From positions 310,001 to 374,000 of the forward strand of contig NZ_CP109027.1 in assembly GCF_036226885.1 (NCBI RefSeq): DNA of 64,000 bases. Reading direction: 5' to 3'. Positions within the stretch are counted from its first letter, which is position 1, and every line of letters starts with the position of its first letter. This document shows, piece by piece, positions 25,338 through 33,878 of this stretch. Source of the stretch: Streptomyces sp. NBC_00663. GTDB lineage: Bacteria > Actinomycetota > Actinomycetes > Streptomycetales > Streptomycetaceae. The notes beneath the pieces were generated by a model. It searched no databases, was not told the DNA's origin, and saw only the letters and a program-made list of their open reading frames with translations. The position numbers and the translations under genes were made by a program.

Positions 25338-28300
25338 TCAGAGGCGGTTGGCCATTACGTGGGCAAGACGCAACAGGTCGCGCACGGCCGGGTTGTCTCC
25401 GTCGGCCTGGGCCAACGCCGCGCGTTCGGCGTCGCTCAAGCCGGGCAACGGCCGCCGCAGCAGTGAACCGGGATGGTGCAGATCGTGCACCCGGGTCACG
25501 AACGCGAAGGAGCGGCGCCGTGGCGGCGCGTCCACGTCGAGTTGCCCGGAGTAGATGACGTGGCGTCCGCCCGGCGCTGCCAGCACCGCGCGCAGGCGGT
25601 GGGCGGCGCCGATGATCGCGGGTGGGGCGTCGACCGGGGCGAGATCGCGCGACGGGTCGAAGAAGCGGATCCGGCCCTCGGATCCGGCGTGACCGGCGAC
25701 CACGCCCCAGGCCGGGACCGCGGACAGCTGCGACAGCATCGGGGTGTCGCGCGACGCCACCGGCCGCATCCCGTCGGCGGCGAGCTGCCACAGCACCAGG
25801 CCACCGTGGAGTCCCGCTGTCACGAGCGAGTCTTCGCCGGTGAAGACCAGGTCCCGTACCGGTGCGTGCTCCGCCGGTGCCGTGGCCGCGTCCAGCGCGT
25901 GGCCGAGTGCGGCGTGGACGGCGATCAGGCGGTAGCCGTCGCACAGCACCATGCGGTCGCCCCTGGGGGTCACCGCCATCGGACCGCCGGTGCCCAACGC
26001 CCACTGGCCGAGGTCGACCTGCCGCAACTCCCCGGTCGTCGCAAGGACCAGGGCCGTCGGCGTGAGGGGCAGCGAAACCACGCATCCGTACGCCGTGACC
26101 GCCAGGCGCGCCCCGGTCAGCGTGCGGCCCTGCGCCAGCACCCGCGTCTCGAACGACGTGTGCCGAACCAGCTCAGCCCGCCCGTCGTACCCTTCGCTGC
26201 GGCGCAGCGCGACCACGTCCCCGGGGCCAAGGACGGCGAGCGACTCGTGGCGCACGGAGCCGCGGTGGAGCACGGTCCGCGTGCCGGACTCCGGCTCAAG
26301 GATTTCGATCACCTCGCGCGACTGCTCGTCCGGGGCGTCCGTCACGCGCGCGATGGCCAGCACCTCGCCGCCGTGGCTGAAAGCGCTGTGCACCGCGGAG
26401 AACACGCCGAAGTCCTCGGGCAGCGTCCGGGTGGCCGCGTCGGCCGCCTCCTCCACGAGGGCCCGGGCCCGGCGCGGGGAGAGGGATCGCAGCCAGTCGA
26501 ACAGTTCCGCGTCCAGCGGATGGTCCGGCGCCCCGGCGCGCCGCGGGATCCGGTGCGCGAGGCGCACCGCGTCGGCGAGGGGAGCGGAGCAGACGAGCTC
26601 CCAGTACGCCGTCCAGTCCCGCCGACGCGCGAGTCCGCTCGCCGTGTCCTCCATCGCCGCCGCCGACACGTGCGGCACGGGCAGCAACTCCGGGAGCCAC
26701 CCTTCCACCGTGATCCGGGCCTCCGGCATGTGCCGGCCCAGGGAGTCGGGGTCGAGCACCCGCCGCGGAACGTCGACCTGCGGTTCTGGCGGCAGGCCCG
26801 CCGCCCGGAGCGCGCTGTTCTGCCGCGACACCGCGTCGCCCAGGGACGACAAGTAGGTGGCGGGCGCGCGGTCGGCCAGCCTGCGCAGCCACGTCACCGC
26901 CTCCTCGCCGACCTCCACGGCCTCCTGAGGACGGCCTGCGTCGAGCAGGATCCCGTGCAGCCGCATCAGCGCAGTCGTCCACGCCGAGGTGTACCGGTGC
27001 GGGTCGGCTTCGGCGAGGTGCTGGTTGAGCTCGGCCACCTCCCGTGCCGGCGCGACGGCCTCGGCATGCCGGCCGCGCGCGGACAGGTGTTCGCGCAGCC
27101 GCTCCAGCGACGGGACCAGCGGTGTGTCCTCGACCAGCGCCCCCTCGCGCACCAACTCCCGGCTCAACTCCACCGCTTCGCGCAGAGCGACATCCTCCGC
27201 AGGCGGACGGAACGTGAGGGCCGCCGCGTTGGACAGCGCGATCGCCAACCCCCTGCGCTGCGCCGGGTCGTGGACGGCGGCCCTGCGGTACGCGCTCGCC
27301 GCTTCCTGGTTGGCCCGATATGCCTCCTCCCACCGACCGGCCGACTCCAGATGCACACTCACATTGGCCAGCGCGGTCGCCCGGTACGGTTCGTAACGGC
27401 GCCGATCGTCCCGGGCGAGACGGGTGAAGAGGTCCACGACGCGCTGCTGAGTCGCCACCGCTTCGTCGACGTCGCCGGTGCGGTGCAGCAGACCGGCGAC
27501 GTTGGTCAAGGTGCGGCCGACGTGCTCCTCGTACGTGTCCGGATCATCGGCGGCCAGCTCCTGGAAGAGTTCGGCCCCGCGCTGCGCCGCCCGCAGCGCC
27601 TCCTGTGTGCGCCCCAGTTCGTGCAGGTTGTTGCCGTGCCCGGCGTACAGCCAGGCGCGTTCGTGCCGGTCCGGTGCCGCCGCGATCCGGGACGCGAACA
27701 GGCGGACGTTGACGGCGGCCTGTCCCATCACGAGGTTCGCGGGGGTCGGGCGCGGCACGGCGTCCACCACCTCTTCCAGGAGCGCCGTCGTGATGTCGGG
27801 CAGCTCGGCCAGAGCGATGAGGGCGGCGCCCCCGGCGGCTACGCCGAGTGCGGGATCGGCGGCCAGCAGCGGGTACAGGCAGGCGGGCCCGAGGTGCGGC
27901 CAGCGGCCCGCCGCCGCGATGAGCGTCGACACCCCGCGGGCGGGACCGGAGCCGTGCCGCAGCACGGTGCCCGCGGTGTCCGCCGCCCACGCCTGCGCCG
28001 GGTAGTCGGCAGCGTGGCCCGGCACAGTCAGCGCGGTGAAGTCCTCGGCCAACCGGTCCGGATAGAGCGGTTCCAGGACGATGCCGTCCACACCGTCGGG
28101 CGGCGGATAGCAGACGCTGTGGTCCGCCAGCACGGTGGGCGTCGGCTCTCCGATCTCCAGCGCGTCCACCAGCGATGCCCCCTGCTCTTCAGGCTGCGCG
28201 CCGCTCAGGGTGGCGGCGAAGACCACCCGGTTCATGACCGCGGGAGGCAGGGTGATCCCTCCGGCGCCCCGCCGTTCGTACAGCAGCACCCAGCCCAGGT

Positions 28301-29168
28301 GCTCGCGGTCGAGGAGGTAGAGGGTGAGCCCCGCCAGATCGGGCGGGGCACGCCGCCCCGACGCCTGGGCGTCGACGGCGACCAGGGCGGCCATGTGCAC
28401 GGCGAGCACCAGCCCGAAGTCGTCGGCGGCGAGGTCGGGTTCACCCGCCGGCGCTGTGATTGCGTACCGTTGCGCGAAGGCGGCGCGTGCCGCACGGAAC
28501 ATCGCCCCTCGCTCGCCCTGCCCGGCCGCCGGGCCGCTCGGCTCGTCCAACGGCCCAAGACTCTGTGTCGACACGTCGATCTGCTCACTGGCGAGCGCCC
28601 CGCGCAGCGCCGGCCACGGATCGGTGCCGCGCGCCAGCAGCAGGACGCGGGCGCGCACGTCCGGCCGGTGCAGCAGAGCGTTGCTGAACAGCCAGGTGAG
28701 GGTGGTCAGCGGCCAGCGATCCGCGTAGTCGACCAGGAGCAGGAGCCCGGCCGCACTGTCCGGCGTCAGGTCCTGGCTGCCGGGCGGCGGCAGCACGGTC
28801 CCGGGCCCCTCGACCGCGCTGACCACCTTCCAGCCCTGCCCGGACAACTCGGCGGCCAACTGCTGGGCCAGCCGCGTCTTGCCCTGCCCGCCCGGCGCGT
28901 GCAGCCAGCGCGCCGCCCGCTGCGGACCGTCCGCGCACCAGGCATGCAGCGCCGCCAGCTCGTCCTGCCGACCGGTGAACGGCGCCACGGCGAACCGCGC
29001 GTGGAGCATCCGGCTGGGCTGCTGCCGCAGCCACTGCGGATCCGCCTCAGGGGCCGGCGCCCACCGGCGCAGCACGTACAACGGCGTGCCGTCGCCGAAC
29101 ACATGGATGTCCGCGCCGACGACACCGTAGGCGAACCCGCCCGTCGCGCTGACGTGCTGCTCGCTCAC
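25338..29168 (-). CDS. STAND-type P-loop NTPase with TPR and C-terminal propeller-like region
   Basis: A 1276-residue cytoplasmic protein with a GTG start. A short N-terminal segment GGFAYGVVGADIHVFGDG is followed by a P-loop NTPase: Walker A PGGQGKT at about 92-98 and Walker B LLLLVDYAD at about 142-150, with LLARGTDPWPALRGAL after it. Residues about 500-800 are TPR-like (AWLYAGHGNNLHELGRTQEA, TLTNVAGLLHRTGDVDEAVA). The last 400 residues have repeated short beta strands with GDVVALRRSE, GGLVLWQLAADG and similar, as in WD-like propellers. This is the sensor/switch layout of STAND proteins. GTGA overlap with the stop of the small upstream gene shows coupling. The effector domain is not evident. 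A defence or signalling role is inference. Confidence 0.8.
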   Translation of the reverse strand: MSEQHVSATGGFAYGVVGADIHVFGDGTPLYVLRRWAPAPEADPQWLRQQPSRMLHARFAVAPFTGRQDELAALHAWCADGPQRAARWLHAPGGQGKTRLAQQLAAELSGQGWKVVSAVEGPGTVLPPPGSQDLTPDSAAGLLLLVDYADRWPLTTLTWLFSNALLHRPDVRARVLLLARGTDPWPALRGALASEQIDVSTQSLGPLDEPSGPAAGQGERGAMFRAARAAFAQRYAITAPAGEPDLAADDFGLVLAVHMAALVAVDAQASGRRAPPDLAGLTLYLLDREHLGWVLLYERRGAGGITLPPAVMNRVVFAATLSGAQPEEQGASLVDALEIGEPTPTVLADHSVCYPPPDGVDGIVLEPLYPDRLAEDFTALTVPGHAADYPAQAWAADTAGTVLRHGSGPARGVSTLIAAAGRWPHLGPACLYPLLAADPALGVAAGGAALIALAELPDITTALLEEVVDAVPRPTPANLVMGQAAVNVRLFASRIAAAPDRHERAWLYAGHGNNLHELGRTQEALRAAQRGAELFQELAADDPDTYEEHVGRTLTNVAGLLHRTGDVDEAVATQQRVVDLFTRLARDDRRRYEPYRATALANVSVHLESAGRWEEAYRANQEAASAYRRAAVHDPAQRRGLAIALSNAAALTFRPPAEDVALREAVELSRELVREGALVEDTPLVPSLERLREHLSARGRHAEAVAPAREVAELNQHLAEADPHRYTSAWTTALMRLHGILLDAGRPQEAVEVGEEAVTWLRRLADRAPATYLSSLGDAVSRQNSALRAAGLPPEPQVDVPRRVLDPDSLGRHMPEARITVEGWLPELLPVPHVSAAAMEDTASGLARRRDWTAYWELVCSAPLADAVRLAHRIPRRAGAPDHPLDAELFDWLRSLSPRRARALVEEAADAATRTLPEDFGVFSAVHSAFSHGGEVLAIARVTDAPDEQSREVIEILEPESGTRTVLHRGSVRHESLAVLGPGDVVALRRSEGYDGRAELVRHTSFETRVLAQGRTLTGARLAVTAYGCVVSLPLTPTALVLATTGELRQVDLGQWALGTGGPMAVTPRGDRMVLCDGYRLIAVHAALGHALDAATAPAEHAPVRDLVFTGEDSLVTAGLHGGLVLWQLAADGMRPVASRDTPMLSQLSAVPAWGVVAGHAGSEGRIRFFDPSRDLAPVDAPPAIIGAAHRLRAVLAAPGGRHVIYSGQLDVDAPPRRRSFAFVTRVHDLHHPGSLLRRPLPGLSDAERAALAQADGDNPAVRDLLRLAHVMANRL

Positions 29169-29605
29169 GTCGCGCGGTCACCGCGGCCGGCGCCGGGCTC
29201 CTGATGGACGATCACATTCCCGCCCTGCGCGCCGAACGCCTGCCCGTGGTCGCGCGCCTCGACGTGCTGCACCCAGTGGCGCTGCTGGGCGGGCAGTTCG
29301 TCTTGCAGACGCCGGGTCAGCTCACGTACCTCGTCGGCCACCTCCGGGTGCGCGCGCAGGAACTGCTCGAGCCGCAACTGCCACGCCGGCGCCAACTGCC
29401 GCCGCGCCGCCTCCGGATCCTCCGCCCCGGACACCAGCGCGGCCTCACTCTCCAACAACGCGACCAGCGAACCCTGCCCGGACGCGTCGTCCCGCCCGAA
29501 CAGCCGCAGCAACCCGGAGCGCGCGGCGCCCCAGGCGTCCGTCGCCATCGCGGCGACGAGCGTCGTCGAAGCGGCCGTCGCGACCGCCGCCAATGACTCG
29601 ATCAT
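29165..29605 (-). CDS. Small coupled partner of the STAND protein, unknown function
   Basis: A 146-residue protein. The N-terminus SLAAVATAASTTLVAAMATD is hydrophobic enough to be a membrane or peripheral helix, followed by Ala/Leu/Glu-rich helical sequence (RQLAPAWQLRLEQFLRAHPE, VADEVRELTRRLQDEL) and an end AFGAQGGNVIVHQEPG that resembles the start of the STAND protein (GGFAYGVVGADIHVFGDG). The ATG at 29605 has a strong GGGAGGAGA; an upstream in-frame GTG is unsupported. It may be an adaptor or membrane-located effector. Confidence 0.65.
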   Translation of the reverse strand: MIESLAAVATAASTTLVAAMATDAWGAARSGLLRLFGRDDASGQGSLVALLESEAALVSGAEDPEAARRQLAPAWQLRLEQFLRAHPEVADEVRELTRRLQDELPAQQRHWVQHVEARDHGQAFGAQGGNVIVHQEPGAGRGDRAT

Positions 29606-29685
29606 GAATCTCCTCCCGTTGCCGTGCCCGCCCCATCGTGACACCGCGGCCCGCGCCCGCACCCTCCCCGATCAACATGCCGCAG

Positions 29686-29711
29686 TTATACGGTGGTCGA
29701 CCGCACCACCG
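29686..29711 (+). promoter_or_regulatory. Candidate -10 and inverted repeat before the TPR gene
   Basis: TTATAC at 29686-29691 is a reasonable -10 for the plus strand. It overlaps a perfect 7-bp inverted repeat, CGGTGGT at 29691-29697 and ACCACCG at 29705-29711, which could be an operator. This lies between the divergent small STAND-partner gene and the TPR gene, so one site could affect both. Confidence 0.4.
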
Positions 29712-29738
29712 GAACAACGACTCGGCGAGGGGGTCGTC

Positions 29739-30323
29739 ATGTGGCGTCGCAAGGGCCCGAACCGCACCGGCCTGCGCCGGCAACTCCGCACGGCGCGCGT
29801 CCTGTTCGACACCGGTGACTTCGCCGCGGCGGAGGTGCTCCTGCGCCGCCTGCTGCCCGACTGCGAGGCGGAGCTGGGAGCGCACCACGAGGAGACCATC
29901 GGCCTGCTCAACCTGCTCGGCTCCACCCTCTACCAGCAGCGCAAAGCGGCTGCGTCCGCGCAGATCGCCCGCGAGGCCACCGACCGTGCGGCCCGTGCCT
30001 GGGGCCCCGACGACCCCGCGACCCTCGACTGCGCTCACAACCTCGGCGGGGCTCTGGCCATCCAGGGCGACGTCTCCGCGGCCGTCACGGTTCTCGACGA
30101 CACCTGGCAGCGCCGCGCCCGGCGCCTCGGAGCCGCCCATGAATCCACCCTCACCACCGCCAACACCCTCGGCGCGACGCTCTTCGCCGCAGGCCTGCGC
30201 CGCGACGGCCTCACCGTCCTGCGCAACGCCTTTGCCCAGTGCATGACGCTGCCGGCCGGGCATCCGGTGCGTGTGGACATCGCCAACAATCTGCGGATCG
30301 CGGAACGGAACGCGGGCGGCTGA
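29739..30323 (+). CDS. Tetratricopeptide-repeat protein
   Basis: A 194-residue helical protein with TPR-type units of the kinesin-light-chain/NB-ARC style: ARVLFDTGDFAAAEVLLRRL, HHEETIGLLNLLGSTLYQQR, DPATLDCAHNLGGALAIQGD, HESTLTTANTLGATLFAAG. ATG at 29739 has GAGGGGG upstream. It is divergent from the two-gene STAND unit. TPR proteins often work with such NTPases, so a three-gene system is possible, but co-function is inference. Confidence 0.75.
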   Translation: MWRRKGPNRTGLRRQLRTARVLFDTGDFAAAEVLLRRLLPDCEAELGAHHEETIGLLNLLGSTLYQQRKAAASAQIAREATDRAARAWGPDDPATLDCAHNLGGALAIQGDVSAAVTVLDDTWQRRARRLGAAHESTLTTANTLGATLFAAGLRRDGLTVLRNAFAQCMTLPAGHPVRVDIANNLRIAERNAGG

Positions 30324-30647
30324 CCGAGGGCGGGCCCTGATGTCTCGTCAAGGTTTCTGTCGCACTTGATGTTTGGCCCTGTTTGAATTCGTGACTTTCT
30401 CGCTCCTCCTGATTGACAGTCATGAACACGCCCGAGAAACTGCGTGATGCGCCTCACGGCTCAGCCTGGGAGCGTTCACATTCGGATGACCACCGATTCA
30501 TGACTGTGAACATCTTCGACTCCCGAGGCGCAGTCTCAACTTCGCCTCCCTTTGGGAGCGTTCACACGTCGATTGAGTGATCACGTTCGTTTCGGACTGC
30601 CCAGTGCTCCACGGTCACGTACGACCACCGGACAGAAGGGAACAACC
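30324..30647. promoter_or_regulatory. Promoter region of the GH53 gene with repeated operator-like boxes
   Basis: The sequence TGGGAGCGTTCACA occurs exactly twice, at 30467-30480 and 30553-30566. TGTGAAC at 30505-30511 is an inverted copy of its right half. A 10-bp inverted repeat, CAGTCATGAA at 30417-30426 and TTCATGACTG at 30497-30506, surrounds the first box. The left half (TGGGAGCG) is the same as half of the CebR-type operator seen near 47140 and 50310, so a LacI-family regulator is a plausible reader. This region is also less GC-rich than its neighbours. Confidence 0.55.
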
Positions 30648-31703
30648 ATGCCGTCGAACAACACCCTTGGCCCCGCTCCGATCAGCCGCCGGACCCTGCT
30701 CAAGGCCACCACCGCCACCGCCGGCGCGGTCGCCATGGCCGCCGCGTTCGCCGAACTCGAGACCCCGGCCGCGGCCGCGGCGGCGTTCGTCAAGGGCGTC
30801 GACATCAGCTGGGTGCCGCAGATGGAGGCCCAGGGCTACTCATGGCGGAACGCGAGCGGGCAGACCCAGGACCTGCTGGCCATCCTCAAGGGGTACGGCA
30901 TCACCGCCGTACGGCTGCGCACCTTCGCCAACCCCTCCGGCAGCGCCACCGACGGGCACTGCGGCATCAACGAGGTCGCCGCCTTCGCCAAGCGGGTCAA
31001 GGCCGCCGGAATGTCGATCATGCTCGACTACATGTTCGGCGACACCTGGAACTCCGTCGGCGTGCAGAACCCGCCGGCCGCCTGGAAGAACATGAGCTAC
31101 AGCCAGATGCTCAGCGCGATCAGCACGTACGTGAACCAGACGATGACGGTCCTGAAGAACAACGACGTGCTGCCCACCTGGGTGCAGATCGGCAACGAGA
31201 TCAACAGCGGCATCTGTCGCCCGGTCGGCAGCGTCTCCAACGGGGCGCAGATGACCGGTCTGCTCAACGCGGCGTACACCCAGGTCAAGGCGGTGTCACC
31301 GAACTCGACGGTGTGCATCCACCTGGCCCAGCCGCAGAAGTACGACGTGATGACGACGTTCTTCAGCCGCTTCGCCGCGAGCGGCGGCAAGTGGGACATG
31401 TCGGTGTTCTCCTCCTACGGCAGCGCCGACCTCGCCCCCGGGATCGTGGCGAACATGAAGAAGATCTCCGACGCCTACGGCAAACCGTTCCTTCAGAGCG
31501 AGTTCGGCGGCCGGGTGGACCGGGTCTCCTCCACCCAGGCGTCGCTGGTCGCCTACATCAAGGCGCTGAAGGCCAATGGCGGGCAGGGCCTCTTCTACTG
31601 GGAGCCGGCGTGCATGTCCCCCTTCACCGGCTACAACATGGGCGCCTGGGACTCCTCCACCAAGCGGCCCACCGCCATCATGAACGGCTTCACCCAGGCA
31701 TGA
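30648..31703 (+). CDS. Secreted GH53 arabinogalactan endo-beta-1,4-galactanase
   Basis: A 351-residue Tat-exported enzyme (SRRTLLKATTATAGAVAMAA). The mature protein has the GH53 order: GVDISWVPQMEAQGY, ILKGYGITAVRLRTFANPSG, MSIMLDYMFGDTWNSVG, WVQIGNEINSG with the acid/base Glu, and LQSEFGGR as the likely nucleophile segment. It cuts beta-1,4-galactan side chains of pectin. The nucleophile context differs from the usual E-T-x-Y-P-W of GH53 and should be checked. ATG at 30648 has AGAAGGGA before it. Followed by two SGNH esterases likely to act on the same polymer. Confidence 0.85.
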   Translation: MPSNNTLGPAPISRRTLLKATTATAGAVAMAAAFAELETPAAAAAAFVKGVDISWVPQMEAQGYSWRNASGQTQDLLAILKGYGITAVRLRTFANPSGSATDGHCGINEVAAFAKRVKAAGMSIMLDYMFGDTWNSVGVQNPPAAWKNMSYSQMLSAISTYVNQTMTVLKNNDVLPTWVQIGNEINSGICRPVGSVSNGAQMTGLLNAAYTQVKAVSPNSTVCIHLAQPQKYDVMTTFFSRFAASGGKWDMSVFSSYGSADLAPGIVANMKKISDAYGKPFLQSEFGGRVDRVSSTQASLVAYIKALKANGGQGLFYWEPACMSPFTGYNMGAWDSSTKRPTAIMNGFTQA

Positions 31704-31802
31704 GCGACCGGCCGTAACCCCTCCCCCACTCGCGCACGGTGGACCAGACGACGGGCGAGTACGCCGCCGCGTCCCGGCCCACGGCCAAGGACTGGAGATC
31801 AG

Positions 31803-32891
31803 ATGGAGATGGGCATGCCATTACGTTCCTTCGGTAGGCGCACGGCCCGGCCGGGAGCGGCAGGCCTGCTGACCCTCGCGGCACTGACCGGCGCCGGATC
31901 GGCGCATGCCGGGACCGCTACCGCGCAGGCTCTGCCGGCCGGGTGCTCCGGCACCTCACCGATCACCTGTCACTACGCGGTCTCACCCGGCACCTACGAC
32001 GTGACCGTCTCCGTCGGCGGCACCTCGGCGGGGCAGACCGAGATGTGGGCGGAGGCCCGGCGGCTGATGCTCCCGGCGACGAGGACGAACGCCGGAGCCA
32101 CCGCCACCTACTCGTTCACCGTCAACGTGCGCCAGCCGGAGGGCCAGCCGACCGGCCAGGGCGGCACCGGAAACCCCGGTCTGGACATCCGGTTCTCGGG
32201 GACCGCCCCGCAGGTCTCGGCCGTCTCGGTGAAACCGGCGTCCCAGCCGCTGGTCGCCTACCTCGCCGGGGACTCGACCGTGTGCGACCAGCCCGCCGCC
32301 CCGTACACCGGGTGGGGCCAGATGATCACGACCGCGGTCCTCCCGGGTGCGGCCATCGCCAACTATGCGGATTCCGGGGAGAGTTCGGGGAGTTTCCTGA
32401 GCAACTCGGCACTGTTCCCGACGCTCTTGGCCAAGGTCAGGGCGAACGACCCGGTCTTCATCCAGTTCGGCCACAACGACAAGCAGACCAGCGCTTCCGC
32501 GTACCGGAGCAACCTCACCTCCATGATCACGCAGGTGCGCGGCAAGGGCGGCGTCCCCGTCCTGGTGACTCCGCCGGTCCGCCGGCTGTTCGACGGCAAC
32601 CGCCTCACGCCCACGGCGCTGCATGTCAACGGCCTCGGCGTGGACCTCCCGGCCCAGATGCGCGCGGTCGGCGCGGCACAAGGGGTGCCGGTCATCGACC
32701 TGACGGCCCAGAGCAAGACGCTGATCGAGTCGCTGGGCCCGACCGCCTCCGCACAGCTGTATCTGCGCTCCTCCGTCGACGGCGTCACGGACAACACCCA
32801 CTTCTCGCAGTACGGCGCGACCCGCATCGACGACCTGGTGCTCCAGAGCATCCGGGGCCAACACCTGCCCCTGGCCTCGTACTTGCGCTGA
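31803..32891 (+). CDS. Secreted SGNH/CE12-type rhamnogalacturonan acetylesterase
   Basis: A 362-residue secreted protein. The N-terminal signal is followed by a beta-sandwich of about 100 residues (CHYAVSPGTYDVTVSVGG, EMWAEARRLMLPATRTNAG), then an SGNH hydrolase: AYLAGDSTVCDQ (catalytic Ser), FIQFGHNDKQTS (Asn) and VTDNTHFSQYGA (Asp/His). This is the rhamnogalacturonan acetylesterase-like layout. It likely removes acetyl groups from pectin. GGAGATC precedes ATG at 31803; an ATG at 31815 is also possible. Confidence 0.85.
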   Translation: MEMGMPLRSFGRRTARPGAAGLLTLAALTGAGSAHAGTATAQALPAGCSGTSPITCHYAVSPGTYDVTVSVGGTSAGQTEMWAEARRLMLPATRTNAGATATYSFTVNVRQPEGQPTGQGGTGNPGLDIRFSGTAPQVSAVSVKPASQPLVAYLAGDSTVCDQPAAPYTGWGQMITTAVLPGAAIANYADSGESSGSFLSNSALFPTLLAKVRANDPVFIQFGHNDKQTSASAYRSNLTSMITQVRGKGGVPVLVTPPVRRLFDGNRLTPTALHVNGLGVDLPAQMRAVGAAQGVPVIDLTAQSKTLIESLGPTASAQLYLRSSVDGVTDNTHFSQYGATRIDDLVLQSIRGQHLPLASYLR

Positions 32892-32927
32892 CCCGTACCC
32901 GTAACGCCTCTCCCGGGAAGAAGACCG

Positions 32928-33791
32928 ATGAAGAAGTTACGGATCCTCCTGACGACCGCGTTGCTGATCGCCTTGTCGAGCCTCGGCGTTCACACCGCAT
33001 CGGCAGCCGACAGCACCGCGGCGCCCTGCGGCGGCGGCTCGCCCGCCACCGCTCAGGCCGCACGAGCCGCGGCCGAACCGGTCACCGTCTGGCTGGCCGG
33101 TGACTCCACCATGGCCAATCCGAGCGCCCGTTGCCCGGTCGGCTGGGGCAGCCAGTTCGCCGCCCTGTTCAACAGCGAGGTGACCGTCAAGAACCAGGCG
33201 GTGGGCGGACGCAGCATCCAGACCTGGCTGTACGACCCGAACGTGACCAGCACCAAGGGCGCCGACGGCGAGTGCGTCATCAACCCCGGGACGTACTCGG
33301 CCCGTTGGCAGGCCATGCTGAACGCGAGCACCGGGATGAAGACCGGCGACTACCTCTTCATCCAGTTCGGCATCAACGACTCGTCCTCGACCTGCCCCCG
33401 ACACGTCGGCCCGGCCCGCTACCAGCAGTTGCTGACCATGATGGCGCAGGCCGCGCTGGCCCGCGGCGCACACCCGATCGTGCTCACCCCGGTGGCCGCC
33501 ATCACCTGTTCCGGCGGTACGGCGACCAAGAACCGCGGCTTCGCCACCGAGACCTTCGCGGCCGGAGCCGCCACCGGAGCACCGGTCATCGACCTCCAGA
33601 CCCTGAGCGTCTCGCTCTACAACAGCCTGCGCTTCTGCCCGAACAACGGCGACTACGGATCAGGTCCCGTCGGCGCCTTCTTCTGCGACGACCACACGCA
33701 CTTCGAAACGTACGGCGCACAGCGGATCGCGGGGCTCGTCGCCGACGACGTACGCCGTCAGAACCTCCCGCTAGCCGCACATCTCAAGTAG
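32928..33791 (+). CDS. Secreted SGNH/CE12-type esterase
   Basis: A 287-residue secreted protein. Sec signal LRILLTTALLIALSSLGVHT, then WLAGDSTMANPS with the catalytic Ser, QAVGGRSIQTWLYDPN (Gly block), FIQFGINDSSS (where many members have GHND) and FCDDHTHFETYGA with Asp and His. It resembles the preceding esterase but lacks its N-terminal sandwich and has more Cys residues. The His of the GHND block is Ile here, so specificity may differ. Start has GGGAAGAAG. 36 bp after the previous stop. Confidence 0.83.
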   Translation: MKKLRILLTTALLIALSSLGVHTASAADSTAAPCGGGSPATAQAARAAAEPVTVWLAGDSTMANPSARCPVGWGSQFAALFNSEVTVKNQAVGGRSIQTWLYDPNVTSTKGADGECVINPGTYSARWQAMLNASTGMKTGDYLFIQFGINDSSSTCPRHVGPARYQQLLTMMAQAALARGAHPIVLTPVAAITCSGGTATKNRGFATETFAAGAATGAPVIDLQTLSVSLYNSLRFCPNNGDYGSGPVGAFFCDDHTHFETYGAQRIAGLVADDVRRQNLPLAAHLK

Positions 33792-33878
33792 CCCATGCCG
33801 TCTCCGTCTCGGCGTCACACCCCGCACCACACCCGCCGCGCCCTGTCATGCGCCCGTCACTCGCGAGAGGAACGCGCA

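Noticed and set aside
25473..29204. A plus-strand open frame of over 1200 codons
   Set aside because: It is antisense to the STAND NTPase gene, is Arg/Pro/Gly-rich without any domain, and results from the high GC content.
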